64,000 nt of DNA from Aspidiotus rigidus (taxonomy: Eukaryota; Arthropoda; Insecta; Hemiptera; Diaspididae), in assembly GCA_035079385.1 (NCBI GenBank), contig JAVHKY010000030.1, forward strand, positions 4,937,001 through 5,001,000, written 5' to 3'. The notes below the pieces were generated by a model, which worked only from the letters and a program-made list of their open reading frames with translations, searched no databases and was not told the origin of the DNA. Of this stretch, positions 1 through 10,364 are shown in pieces. The translations under genes were made by a program, and so were the position numbers. Positions within the stretch are counted from its first letter, which is position 1; the number at the start of each line of letters is the position of its first letter.

Positions 1-1014
1 TTTCTTGTTTTAAGCACCGCACAGGAGCGAGTGTTACTTAGAAAATTGTCCTCTGTTCTGAATTCGTGGTAAGTTATTGGCTGAGGCCCCGTGTATGACG
101 AAAGCATTTTACCAACTTTTCTAACTAGAAAAGTGAGGTATTACATCCGTACCAAGGTCAATAGGGGGATTCTCGACGTTTTAGAGATCCTAGACCACAA
201 CTAGCATAAAAAAAATTTCCGGTTTATATAAAATTTTTTTGTTCATGGAACTCCTCCGAAACTACTTGATGGATTTTTTTGTAAATTGACGATATTGTAG
301 TACATATTAGATTTGAAGATGTGCACCTGCAATTTTTTTGAGAATCGGATGAGTAGTTTGAATAGTAAAAGTCGAAAAATACGAAAATCGAAAAACACAA
401 CAAGGTCGTAAAAATCGAAGAATCGAGAAATCATAAAATTATAATAAATTGTGAATATATTTCCGATTGAACAGCGGACGAGAACCAGCTCATTCGAAAG
501 GAAGTAACAAAGAGAAGCAGAGAAGAGAAAGGACGACCTTGTTGTGTTTTTTGATTTTCGTGTTTTTCAACTTGTACAATTTGTACGACTTTTCGATCCT
601 CTACGACTTTGTTGTACCTTTGAATTCGTTTTCTACGATGACAACACTTCATGCCAATCCCGGATTTAGGGGGTTAGGGTGCCATGACCTCGGGCCTCCA
701 ACAAAAAAGGACCTCCACCACTTCCCCACTACACCCGCACAAAATTCATATTTCATTTCCGAACTCAAAAGCGTGTGGTATTGTTCCGATTTTTTTCTTA
801 CTCCAAGAATCGCAATTCGGTATAAAATGCTCGTTGCATGTACCAACCGGTTGCATGTGCAATACTTTACCGTACTGTGCTGTAATAGATTGACTGACAG
901 CTGGTTGTTTCAAATCAACCCATCATTAAAATTATAAGTACTTATAATTTATACGTAATACATTCCGTGAATTTACCGACAATATTTTCAATTTGTAGTT
1001 AGTTTTGGGTGGGA
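1..1014. other. AT-rich intergenic DNA, no gene recognised
   Basis: Open frames here (for example 467-937 on +) show no recognisable domain and look compositional. The one clear structure is the inverted repeat listed separately at about 381-561. From about 1015 rightwards the sequence aligns with the 5' part of the odorant receptor copies. Confidence 0.5.
381..561. repeat. Inverted repeat / hairpin, about 29-bp arms
   Basis: The segment at 381-410 (core CACAACAAGGTCG) recurs in reverse complement at 532-561 (core CGACCTTGTTGTG) with few mismatches and a spacer of about 120 bp. It looks like a small palindromic element. No target duplication is evident, and no family is assigned. Confidence 0.6.
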
Positions 1015-1036
1015 TCACTCATATGGTGTTAAAAGA

Positions 1037-1209
1037 CAGGATCGCAAGATGAATCGCAAAGAAGTAGTGTTTGACACCTTTTGAAAATTCCTTAGACGCG
1101 TATATTCCTCCGATAAGATAATAAAACCGATAAATTTTTGAACGATCGCGTCACATGCAATTTCTGAACTGATATGACCCGTCATTTCCATCTGATTGAA
1201 TGTTACCAA
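1037..1209 (-). pseudogene. Odorant receptor 5' exon remnant (third tandem copy)
   Basis: Read on the minus strand, this segment aligns at the nucleotide level with the start of exon 1 of the two intact receptors (11394-14628 and 21575-25272). The shared words are the VTFNQ leader, the MT start, an IYxxYYLxGGIY-like stretch and EFSK. Small indels break the frame, and similarity stops near 1037, so only about the first 55 codons remain. The 5' flank continues to align up to about 1690 apart from one insertion (1222-1393). It is therefore a truncated, dead copy at the 3' end of the array rather than a gene. Confidence 0.8.
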
Positions 1210-1221
1210 CTAAACTCAATC

Positions 1222-1393
1222 GGGTTGGATAGCGTCGAAATCAAAATTGTTTCTCATATTTTGGAAATTTCGAATTATTTTCAATTCAATATAAGAATAC
1301 ATAATTTCAATTTTTTTTTGTCTGGCGGCTCCCTTTCATGCTCAGCGCCCTAAGCAAATGCTTCCTATCTCAACGGGTTAACCCGACCTATAG
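1222..1393. mobile_element. 172-bp insertion with 7-bp target duplication
   Basis: Compared with the two intact receptor copies, the 5' flank of the decayed copy has an extra block exactly bounded by CTCAATC at 1215-1221 and again at 1394-1400. The intact copies have one equivalent site. The block starts GGGTTGGATAG and contains an oligo-T run. No coding capacity or terminal inverted repeat was seen. It could be a SINE-like or MITE-like element. Confidence 0.55.
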
Positions 1394-1443
1394 CTCAATC
1401 CTCTTTTCTTATGAAAACTCGTAATGATGAGTAAAACAGTTTT

Positions 1444-1468
1444 TTTGCTGACGTGTGTCGATAAAATT
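1444..1468 (-). promoter_or_regulatory. Conserved motif upstream of the receptor remnant
   Basis: TTTGCTGACGT followed by TCGATAAAA is found upstream of all three receptor copies (also 14700-14724 and 25344-25368). The insertion at 1222-1393 has pushed it from about 70 bp to about 235 bp from the start region here. A regulatory role is inferred from position and conservation only, and shared ancestry of the duplicated blocks could explain it. Confidence 0.35.
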
Positions 1469-1690
1469 CGAACAATTTAAATACAGTTTTATAAACTGTA
1501 TTTACCTCTCTTTTATCAATAATTTGTTTATACAGTACATTTTAAAGTACTATTATAGTTACCTACGTGTTACTTCAAAAACTTACAACTCCACAGCGCG
1601 AGAGACGTTAAACAATACAAAAATTTTATTCTGTTTTTTACGGGTACATCATGCAATGGGGTCGAAAATTGAGGCATGCATTAGTGATGC

Positions 1691-2374
1691 ATAATCATGA
1701 CTAGAGTGTATGAAGTTGAAGGTCGCCGATTAAGAGCTAGGTGTTTGGAACCACTTGGCTGCCCACATGAAAGAGAAGTTCACTAAAATGTTGTAAGTGA
1801 AGCTCAATGCCGCGAGGCCTGACGAGAAGGAGGACAAAAGGATGCCTAAGGCCTGGGTAGGTTGACTAAATATAATTACATAAGCGTGATGTTCATGAAA
1901 AACTCACAAATCAGAGAAATTGAATGAATCCAATTTCGTAATTCACGGCTGAACATATTGAAGGATTCGAATGAAAGTCTGCGTGCTTGTGAAGGAGGTT
2001 TTCATCATAATAATCTGCTCTTAGAACAATGGCGTATTGTGGAGGTATACTACTATGCTGAAGCGAGATCCATTTGACCACTTTGTAAGGATGCGGATCT
2101 TAGGGAAAATTTTGGGGTAGAATTTTTTCAAATTTTGATCTCTTCTCTCCTCTTTTTTTCTTCAACTTTTTTTTCAAGGGTGAGTGATACATAGGTGTAT
2201 TCAAATTCATTCCCTCCCCCTTTTTCAAGAAATTTACCCCTGCGTTTATTCTCGATTCTTCAAAACTTGACATTTACAAGCTTGAAACATCGGCTTAAAA
2301 TAAAATGAAATCCTTGAAGACGCAGTAGGTAATGTTTTTCTTGTAAGCACCGAATAAGTAAGGCTTATCAAAAA
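1691..2374. other. Intergenic DNA, nothing recognised
   Basis: No coding similarity, repeat or RNA gene could be recognised between the end of the receptor 5' flank and the DIRS-like remnant. Confidence 0.4.
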
Positions 2375-3118
2375 GTTGGAATGAGGCTCATGTGCCAATC
2401 CCCCCCCCCCCTACCTTCCCTCTTCAAATGTGAATATATTTCCCTAGTGCACGAATATGAAAAAATTAGCTGTATGATCCGACCCGTGGGCGGCTTTTCT
2501 GTTTCAATGTTTAACAAAAATTGACTTGGTCTGGACTTCATACGTTTGACCATCCTTGAGACTGCAGTAATGCACTCTTGTGATAGGCTGAGGGTCATTT
2601 CACAGGTGTCGAAGATGAACCCCAGGTATTGGCAACGAGTTCTTGGTTGAGGTTTACACTTTTTTTGCTGAGAGTATGAAACCTAAGTGTTGTAGTAGCA
2701 AGGCCCTTACTCCTACATTTCTTGCGCAGGAGTACCCATCTGAACCATGAGAAGGAAGTCGTCTAAGGAGCAGGGTCAGTATTGGCTTTAGTAATTTTGT
2801 TAAGACATAAGGTGCCGTGCACAATCCGAAAGGTAAGCAGAGGTATTCGTATACAGTTCCCTCAAATTCAAAACGTAAGAACTTTCTATGACTAAGCTTA
2901 ACGGCTACAAGGTGATAGGCGTCCTGTAAATCTAGCGTGGCCAGGTAGGCGTATTTGGTAATGAGATCTGCGGCAGTACGGTAGTCCTCAAGCTTAAAAT
3001 GAGGCGGCTGTAGGAACCCGTTGAGCTTTTAACAGGGAACCTGTTTTATGGGAGGCTATTTGAGAAATCTGCCGTGCGCCGTCCGCCGTCCGCCGTCCGC
3101 CGTGCGCCGTCCAGCGAA

Positions 3119-3711
3119 AAACTTAGAAAAATTTCGACTCTCGAGCTATATATGATAGGAGGGGGACTTAGAAAAATTTCGATCTCGAGCCATATATGAT
3201 AGGAGAGGGACTTAGAAAAATTTCGACTCTCGAGCTATATATGATAGGAGGGGGACTTAGAAAAATTTCGACTCTCGAGCCATATATGATAGGAGGGGGA
3301 CTTAGAAAAATTTCGACTCTCGAGCCATATATGATAGGAGAGGGACTTAGAAAAATTTTGACTCTCGAGCTATATATGATAGAAGGGGGACTTAGAAAAA
3401 ATTTCGAATCTCGAGCTATAGATGATAGGAGGGGAACTTAGAAAAATTTCGACTCTCGAGCTATATATGATAGGAGGGGGACTTAGAAAAATTTCGACTC
3501 TCGAGCCATATATGATAGGAGGGGGACTTAGAAAAATTTCGACTCTCGAGCTATATATGATAGAAGGGGGACTTGGAAAAATTTCGACTCTCGAGCCATA
3601 TATGATAGGAGAGGGACTTAGAAAAATTTCGACTCTCGAGCTATATATGATAGAAGGGGGGACTTAGAAAAAATTCGACTCTCGCGCCATATGTGATAGG
3701 AGAGGGACTTA
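3119..3711 (+). repeat. About 45-bp tandem array with CTCGAG (about 13 units)
   Basis: Each unit holds CTTAGAAAAATTTCGACT, CTCGAGC and ATATATGATAGG followed by a G-run. Units differ by a few substitutions (GAGCC or GAGCT; GGAGG, GAGAG or GAAGG). Because 45 is a multiple of three, the array gives long artificial open frames. They are not genes. Confidence 0.9.
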
Positions 3712-3849
3712 GAAAAAATGACGGCTTCCTTAACGAAGTTAAACGAGGAACGCAGGGAACCTGTTTTATGATTCGAATGAGATTTGGTATTGAAAATTCA
3801 AAGAAGCCTAGATTTGAAGAACCCCTCCTATCATATATAGCTCGAGCGT

Positions 3850-4270
3850 CGAAATTTTTCTAAGTCCCTCTCCTATCACATATGGCGCGAGAGTCGAATT
3901 TTTTCTAAGTCCCCCCTTCTATCATATATAGCTCGAGAGTCGAAATTTTTCTAAGTTCCCCTCCTATCATCTATAGCTCGAGATTCGAAATTTTTTCTAA
4001 GTCCCCCTTCTATCATATATAGCTCGAGAGTCAAAATTTTTCTAAGTCCCTCTCCTATCATATATGGCTCGAGAGTCGAAATTTTTCTAAGTCCCCCTCC
4101 TATCATATATGGCTCGAGAGTCGAAATTTTTCTAAGTCCCCCTCCTATCATATATAGCTCGAGAGTCGAAATTTTTCTAAGTCCCTCTCCTATCATATAT
4201 GGCTCGAGATCGAAATTTTTCTAAGTCCCCCTCCTATCATATATAGCTCGAGAGTCGAAATTTTTCTAAG
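3850..4270 (-). repeat. Inverted counterpart of the 45-bp array (about 9 units)
   Basis: This is the reverse complement of the array at 3119-3711 and shares even unit-specific variants, such as the GCGCCATATGTGATAGG unit. It has roughly four fewer units. The shared variants show that the two arms were nearly identical when they came together. Confidence 0.85.
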
Positions 4271-4786
4271 TTTTTCGCTGGACGGCGCACGGCGGACGGC
4301 GCACGGCAGATTTCTCAAATAGCCCCCCATAAAACAGGTTCCCTGTTAAAATTTCGACGCTCGAGCTATATATGATAGGAGGGGTTCTTCAAATCTAGGC
4401 TTCTTTGAATTTTCAATACCAAATCTCATTCGAATCATAAAACAGGTTCCCTGCGTTCCTCGTTTAACTTCGTTAAGGAAGCCGTCATTTTTTGAGGTTC
4501 AGGATAACTCTATCGCTCCCGTCGGACTTACGTTCTAAGAAGACAGGAGAGAGGAATCGGTCTTCCACAGGAGCGCACGGCGCAATAAACCCTTTATCAA
4601 TCATAGCTGTTAGTAAGCGTTTGAGTTCAATTGAATCTGCCTGACTGAGTACTGTAGGTACAGGCGTGTGTTGTACCGGGGGAGAAACAAAGGGCAATGA
4701 ATATCCTTGGATCCAAGATAGCCTTAAGGGGTCCGTGGTTGCTTTTTTCTAAGTTTTGTAGAAGCTAGAAAGTCTGCCTCCTGGTC

Positions 4787-5099
4787 TAATTGAACTTACC
4801 TTGTATAGTGTTGTTCCATTAAAATTGCATGAAGTCCTCCTCCGAACCTAGCAGTTCCCTCCCTACTCTTCTACGTTTATATACCCACCCGAGGGAGCTC
4901 ACTACTTCGACGACTTTAAAGAATGAGTACCTGGGAAGATAAACAACGCCAGCAGGAAGGTTACGACGTGAAAATTCCTTTTTCTTCCCTTTAAACGTGT
5001 GTGGCTGTACTGTGCAAAAGTAAGAGACTACGTGGGTGCTAGGTTCGGAGGAGGACTTCATACAATCTTAATTGAACAACACCAAGGTAAGTTCAATTA
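4787..5099. mobile_element. Foldback/MITE-like element with about 63-bp inverted ends
   Basis: The left arm (4787-4851) runs from TAATTGAACTTACC to CTCCGAACCTAGCA. The right arm (5037-5099) is its reverse complement with minor gaps. The interior of about 185 bp has a short open frame with no recognisable domain. It abuts the N-terminal side of the DIRS-like RT, so it may be an insertion there or a remnant of that element's own inverted terminal repeat. Confidence 0.65.
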
Positions 5100-6868
5100 T
5101 ACAATTTCAGTCTAGGCATTGGTGAATCCTCACTTCATTTTGGTACATGTCTGGCCCGAAGGCTAATCTATGTAAAAATTACGAGGAAAAATTTCAGACT
5201 GTTTCCGCCTCCTTATCGCAACATATTTGAGAAACCGATTTTTCGAGGTTCATATCGCTTTGAAATGATGAAAATAAAGATTATTAGAGCCTTTCATTGA
5301 GGTCATTATTTCGGCAATCCAATAGTCGAGGTATACTCGTTACTAAGTAACTCTACGCTATTACGCAGTCAAACGATGCAATGCGGCCTCCGATGATAGA
5401 ACTTTTGGTTTGAAGAATCCCTCGCTTCCCATTTCAATTTCTTGTGTATACTTATTCTGTGAATTAGCCATTAAATGGACCATCGAATTCGTATTAATAA
5501 CCCTATTACGAGTATTGCGTTGCATTGAATTGTATCCCAAGTAATGTAGCTTACTTGAGTGTATAGTCATAGGTTCAATTTATCAATGTAGAATTCAAGC
5601 AAGCAGCAGCCGCTTCCGATGCGTCTCATAGCTTGTTTAGTGATGTAACCGCCGTCACTGGTACTCTAGTGATCGTTATTACATTCAGACAACACCCAGC
5701 ATACATCTACTTACCTCTCATTACGATTCGGATCGTCCCCAAAACCAGCATGATACAAGAGAGAAAACCTAAAAGTGAGATCCACATTCAACGTTCGCTC
5801 CCTAACGAATCCGAATCACTTTACACTGTTACAGGGAGTATTCACACCGTTGACCTCATCACCCGTACCGGGATTTATCTGGAGTAGGAGCACAAGAATA
5901 CACGGGTCAACGGTCGTTAACAACAGACCTATGGCTCTGAACGGCAATAGACTGTGGAGTTGAGATTAGATCGGCAGTAGATCTGTACACTAAGACGAAA
6001 TCAACACTACTTTGGTCTATGATCGAATAACGTTATCAAGAGATATGAGGAGAGAGAAACATTTTTATTTAGAATTCTCAAAGATAATAAGATACATATT
6101 TTCGTCTCCAGTTAACGCTTCTAATCCAGTTAATAATAAATTACAATCTGAAGGAGACACAAGTTAGCGCTAAATCATTAAAATTAGTTATCTAGTTATA
6201 CTCTTCAAATCGTAGTAAATTTCATACTGCTCGTCGTGCAATGAAGATATGATCCTCAGTCACAGCCTCGTCGCCATTTCTAGCCAATTTCCGGATCGTA
6301 TTGAGTATGATGAAGTGTAAAAAAGAGAACAGAATCCAAGATTAAAAAAGATTTCAATTGTACTATTGTACTTTTTTAGTTAGCTTACAAGACCGTCATC
6401 GAAGTTGCGAGAGATCATTGTTGACACCACGTCCAAAATCACTCCACTAAACCACGGAGTTGTGAACTGGCTCTATAGACGAGTCCCTTTTACGAGCGCG
6501 GATGATGCCAGGGCACGACACCTGTCACAATGGCGACCGAGGAAGGGTTCCTGAATTGATAAAGAAACTTGAAATGGTTTTAATGATGTAGCGATGATCC
6601 ACAACCACTAAAACGTTGAGAAAGTTTATTTTCCCCTTCCTCTGTTATTATTGTGACGGGTGTCGTCCTCGCTTTCCTGCGAAAAGTCATCAAAAACCGA
6701 GCAAAAAATTGTAATGGCTATACGCCACTGCCATACTACAACAATCAAGAAATAGTTTTTGTCATCTTGGACGACATTAACAGTGATCGTCATAAATAAT
6801 TATAATAATATTTCTAAATGCTATAGAAACTAATCATAAAAGTCATGCCCATCTTTTAAGAGGAGAAA

Positions 6869-6911
6869 AATTAATTAATTAATTAATTAATTAATTAATT
6901 AATTAATTAAA
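6869..6911. repeat. (TTAA)n microsatellite
   Basis: About ten uninterrupted TTAA units. The corresponding place in copy B (about 20605) lacks the expansion, so it arose after the duplication. Confidence 0.95.
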
Positions 6912-7676
6912 GAAAAATATTCTTGGAGATTGTCACCAACAGAAAAACCAGTGAATCAAAATCTGTCTTTGGTGGGGAAAAAAACTGGGTAATACCAAAA
7001 AGGAAGAGTCCTTTTCCTCTTCTGCCAATATATCACCGAAGAGAGTGGATTCTAAAGAGGACGTAGAAGCAGCTTGTAGATGCCGTCTCAGGTTTATTTA
7101 GGGTAGTGCATAGTGTTGATTCTTGGCCTAGTATACTGAACTTTAGGCTAATTTATAACAGGCTTGCTGTCATAGCCTCTGTGATCTTCAATGTCAGTAA
7201 CCGTATTATGAAACTATTATTATTCTTATTATTAATAACATCTGGTTTGTAAAGATTGTCTTCCATACTGTATACAAAACGACGGCTTCCATAACGAAGT
7301 TAAACGAGGAACGCAGGGAACCTGTTTTATGAGTCAAATAGGATTTGGTATTGAAAATTCAAGGAAGCCTAGACCTAGATAAAGCTAGTATAAAGAAGGC
7401 CTAGACGTAAAATAAGCCTAGTATAATGTAGTTTGAAAGTCCAAGTTTTTCTCAAATCTCGAGCTATTTATGATAGGAGGGAGACTTGGGAAAATTTGTC
7501 CCCTATCATATATAGCTCGAGAGTCAAAAGTTTTCCAAGTCCCTCTTCTATCATATATAGCTTCAGATTCGAAATTTTTTCTAAGTCCCCCCTCCTATCA
7601 TCTATAGCTCAAGAGTCGAAATTTTTTCTAAGTTCCTCTCCTATCATATATAGCTCGAGAGTCGAAATTTTTCTAT

Positions 7677-7775
7677 ATTTTATAAGTTTTTTATTAAGCG
7701 GCACTGCCGTCGCCGATATAATGATTAAACGAAAAATGACCGACGTTTCGATAGTTACGACTATCTTCTTCGGGG
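7677..7775 (-). repeat. PLE-1 downstream pseudo-LTR with hammerhead-like core
   Basis: Read on the element strand, this gives CCGAAGA, then a six-base-pair stem (GATAGT CGTA ACTATC), then GAAACGTC. Stem II followed by GAAA is the layout of hammerhead ribozymes reported in PLE terminal repeats. The upstream box differs from CUGANGA at one base (CCGAAGA) and stem III is not obvious, so activity is doubtful. Confidence 0.5.
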
Positions 7776-7839
7776 TCAAGAAATATACTGAAAAGTATAC
7801 ATAATAAGACAAACTTGATACAGAAACGAAAACAAAAGT

Positions 7840-8755
7840 TCAATCTCGGTGATGACTCCTCTTAAGTACAGGCATGTACGTGCTACACAAATGATTATCG
7901 ACGTCCGTTTTAAAATTGACTGCGTTGACGTGTTTTTTAATTTCTATCGCTTTCCTCATTTTTCTTTTTCTGTCGTTCCCCTCGAAACAAAGAATGGAGG
8001 CGTCTTCGAATTTGAAACAATGTCCTGTACTTGCGGTATGCTCAGCCAGGGCAGTACCTTTCCGTCCATTTTTAACATCTCCTTCGTGCTGTCCCAGTCT
8101 TTTTTTGAGCATTTGTTTGGTTTCCCCAATGTAAACGTTGTCGCAGCCTCCGCATGGAATTTTGTAAACTAGGTTCGAAGATTTTTTGACCGGAACCGGA
8201 TCTTTCAGTTTCGAGAAGAAGGAATTCCTTGTGAGGTTGTAGGAACTGAACGCTACCCGAATGCCAGGGTCGAGTCTATTGAGAAGTTTTTTTATAATAA
8301 TACTGGCTGTGCCGACGTAAGGTATAGAGGAAAATCTAGTCTTATTATTAAATATTACATTACACAGAGGGGGGGTGTTCATTACGTTATTCTTAAGGTT
8401 ATTACATACAATATTGTCAAAAAAATAGTCAGGGTAGCCATTATTAGTCATTAATTTCTTAAAGTCAAATTTTATTTCGTCATGGAAAATACTATCAGAG
8501 AGGCTAAGTCGATAATTTAATAAAGATATTACCGTATTCTTCTTAATGTGAAAAGGTAGGTTAGAATTAAAATGAGTAATACGTCCGGAATATGTAGGTT
8601 TCTTATAGTGCTTAAAAATAAGTCTGTCGTGATTCTTTATAATAGTGAGATCCAAAAAATTAAGAGCATTATCTTTTTCTTTTTCGATAGTAAAATTAGG
8701 GCGGGGGTGAAAATCGTTTAAAAAGTTTAAAATATCATTAACAAGGCATTATTAC
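7840..8755 (-). CDS. GIY-YIG endonuclease domain (PLE-1 ORF, 3' part)
   Basis: This frame continues the PLE-1 polyprotein after the shift near 8740-8760. The RT thumb and linker region (FLDLTIIKNHDRL, KKPTYSGRITHF) leads to the endonuclease, which begins NLVYKIPCGGCDNVYIGETK, the GIY-YIG core with the CxxC pair typical of Penelope elements. It continues with KRLGQHE, an AEHTASTGHCF segment and a basic tail ending at 7840. The domain would nick target DNA to prime reverse transcription. All core elements are present and no internal stop was seen. Together with the RT part the protein would be roughly 830 residues. Confidence 0.88.
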
Positions 8756-10319
8756 AAATACATAGGCTGTCGTCAACATATTTAACAAATATTTTAACAT
8801 TAAACCTCTCGAGGACCGCTCGAAACAAATTATCTAATACTAATTCAGATACTATAGATGACAGGGGGTTGCCCATGGCAACACCTTCCACTTGAGAGTA
8901 AGTAACATTATCAAACATGCAGTAACCTTTTCGGAGACATAGTTCTAGGGCCTCAAGGAACAAATCTTTGCTTATACTAGTAAAGTTTTTAATGGAGTTC
9001 CAATTATGAGTTACGGTTTCTAGAATTAAATTTACAGGGATACACGTAAACATGGATATCACGTCGAAAGAAATGAGGACGTCTTCATCGTCTAGGTGGA
9101 TATCTTTCAGAAGGTCCAACACTTGGTACGAATTGCGAATATTAAGCGTGTCATCGGAAGTGTATGATAGTATTCTGGAGAGGAATTTGGACATATTGTA
9201 GGTGGGCGCATTTATGAATGAAACCACCGGCCTAAGCGGAGCCCCAGGTTTATGCGTCTTTGGGAGGCCGTAAATCCGTGGTGCGATACTAGTGTAGGTG
9301 GTAAGATATTCTTTGTAGTACGGCTCGATGCATTTTTGTTCATACATTCTCTTAACAAGTTCATTATTTTTCTTTTCAATTGTAGCAGTAGGGTCGTTTA
9401 TGAGTTTCTTATAAGTTGTGGGATCATCCAGTAGCGCCTTTAGCTTCTTCACGTAGTCTTCTTTTTCTGTGATGACCGTAGCGTTGCCCTTATCAGCCTT
9501 CACGATGATTAAACTAGGGTTTGCTTCTAAGAACGATTTCACTATTTTATGGTTGGTTGGAGTACACAAGTTTCGCGAATTGGGGAACTTGTTAGCTTTC
9601 ACGGAGTTCTTAGCATTTCTGATTTTTGTGAGAAGGCACGATATTTTTTGCCGAACTTCCGTTTTCTCTTCATCTCCAGTTTTAGCTTGGTGAATGAAAC
9701 ACTCAATATCAGTAATGAGCTTTTCGTATGGCAAGTTCGATGTTTTGATCGCAAATTTTGGTCCTAGTTGTAGAATCTTTTTAACCTCTTCTGGGATTTC
9801 TACGCTCGACAAATTTTTAATCCAATTTTCGTTCACTGAACATGTAGCTTTGTTTTCCTCCTTCTCTTGAAGTTGTTTGAACTTCTTAATTAAATGTTCC
9901 TTCTTGAGTTTGGCCTCGCGACTTGTTATCTTTTGTAGGAATTGGTAGCAAAGTTTGAAGATACAATTGTCCTGCACTATGCTTGAGAAATCACGTTCTA
10001 AGTGTCTTAATCGATTGGTCAGATAATGATGTTTCTTGAAAAGGTCATCGAGCTCGTGATTGAGGAGCAAATGTTGTGATTTTCTTAGCCATGTACTGAA
10101 TCGTTTATTCTTGGTTGACGTTGGTCCAGCCGTATGAATTACTTGTTTGAACGCATTCCTAATGTGCGGGGGGTAGATATGAGCACATTTGCATCGTTTA
10201 AGGAATGTAATGTCAGCCTTTATACGCACTGATTTTAATTGGCACTTAATCACTTCACGGAACTGAACTTTTGTTTCGTATCCATATCGCGCAAGTAAAA
10301 GCATAAACACATTAGCCAT
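8727..10319 (-). CDS. Penelope-like reverse transcriptase (PLE-1 ORF, 5' part)
   Basis: This 530-codon frame starts with ATG at 10319. It encodes the reverse transcriptase that copies the element's RNA during retrotransposition. A basic N-terminal region is followed by VKADKGNATVITEKEDY, then YGLPKTHKPGAPLRPVVSF, motif A (SFDVISMFTCIPV, where family members usually have TNIP), motif B (GVAMGNPLSSIVSEL) and the catalytic box KYVDDSLCI. These are hallmarks of Penelope RTs. The frame ends shortly after YVDD because of a one-base shift. In the adjacent frame the protein resumes as NDILNFLNDFHPRPNFTIE and runs into the endonuclease part. A single sequencing or assembly error could account for this. 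Confidence 0.9.
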   Translation of the reverse strand: MANVFMLLLARYGYETKVQFREVIKCQLKSVRIKADITFLKRCKCAHIYPPHIRNAFKQVIHTAGPTSTKNKRFSTWLRKSQHLLLNHELDDLFKKHHYLTNRLRHLERDFSSIVQDNCIFKLCYQFLQKITSREAKLKKEHLIKKFKQLQEKEENKATCSVNENWIKNLSSVEIPEEVKKILQLGPKFAIKTSNLPYEKLITDIECFIHQAKTGDEEKTEVRQKISCLLTKIRNAKNSVKANKFPNSRNLCTPTNHKIVKSFLEANPSLIIVKADKGNATVITEKEDYVKKLKALLDDPTTYKKLINDPTATIEKKNNELVKRMYEQKCIEPYYKEYLTTYTSIAPRIYGLPKTHKPGAPLRPVVSFINAPTYNMSKFLSRILSYTSDDTLNIRNSYQVLDLLKDIHLDDEDVLISFDVISMFTCIPVNLILETVTHNWNSIKNFTSISKDLFLEALELCLRKGYCMFDNVTYSQVEGVAMGNPLSSIVSELVLDNLFRAVLERFNVKIFVKYVDDSLCICNNALLMIF

Positions 10320-10364
10320 TTTTATTATGAACGAATGAAATGAATCGGCACGACGGGAAAAATT

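Larger units (their letters stand above)
3028..4487. mobile_element. Nested pair of CTCGAG-repeat elements forming a large palindrome
   Basis: An outer copy (3028-3716 plus 4350-4487, minus orientation) is interrupted by an inner copy (3717-4349, plus orientation). One end of the family carries GACGGCTTCC, TTAACGAAGTTAA and AGGGAACCTGTTTTA. The other end is CGCTGGACGGCGCACGGC followed by AACAGGTTCCCTGTT. Between them lies a tandem array of about 45 bp. The outer copy sits between CTTTT and TTTTT in the RT gene. The inner one splits a repeat unit between AAAAA and AAA, so both insertions used an A/T homopolymer. No protein is encoded. The family is not recognised. Confidence 0.75.
2375..4790 (-). 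pseudogene. DIRS-like retrotransposon reverse transcriptase, decayed and interrupted
   Basis: Reading leftwards on the minus strand from about 4790, the frame gives an N-terminal RT region (SLPFVSPP; FLSPVFLERKSDGSDRVILN). After the interruption at 3028-4487 it continues with KLNGFLQPPHFKLEDYRT, then LATLDLQDAYHL (RT motif A), KFLRFEFEGTVYEYLCLPFG (the motif leading into B) and LGFILSAKK. A further segment (QYLGFIFDTCEMTLSLSQE) lies at about 2500-2640 in another frame. The order and wording match the RT of DIRS-type retroelements; a Gypsy-type element is the alternative. The YxDD box is missing, and frameshifts and stops are present. The tyrosine recombinase was not seen. Removing the nested insertion restores the joint ILNLK-KLNGF, which marks where the insert landed. 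Confidence 0.75.

Noticed and set aside
467..937. 156-codon open frame on the plus strand
   Set aside because: No domain, overlaps an inverted repeat and antisense frames of similar length; compositional.
3196..4196. Several 81-codon repetitive open frames
   Set aside because: They arise because the 45-bp unit is a multiple of three and appear on both strands of the palindrome; no protein features.
3119..4270. CRISPR-like regular array
   Set aside because: Units are contiguous 45-bp tandem repeats without variable spacers, in a eukaryotic mobile element.
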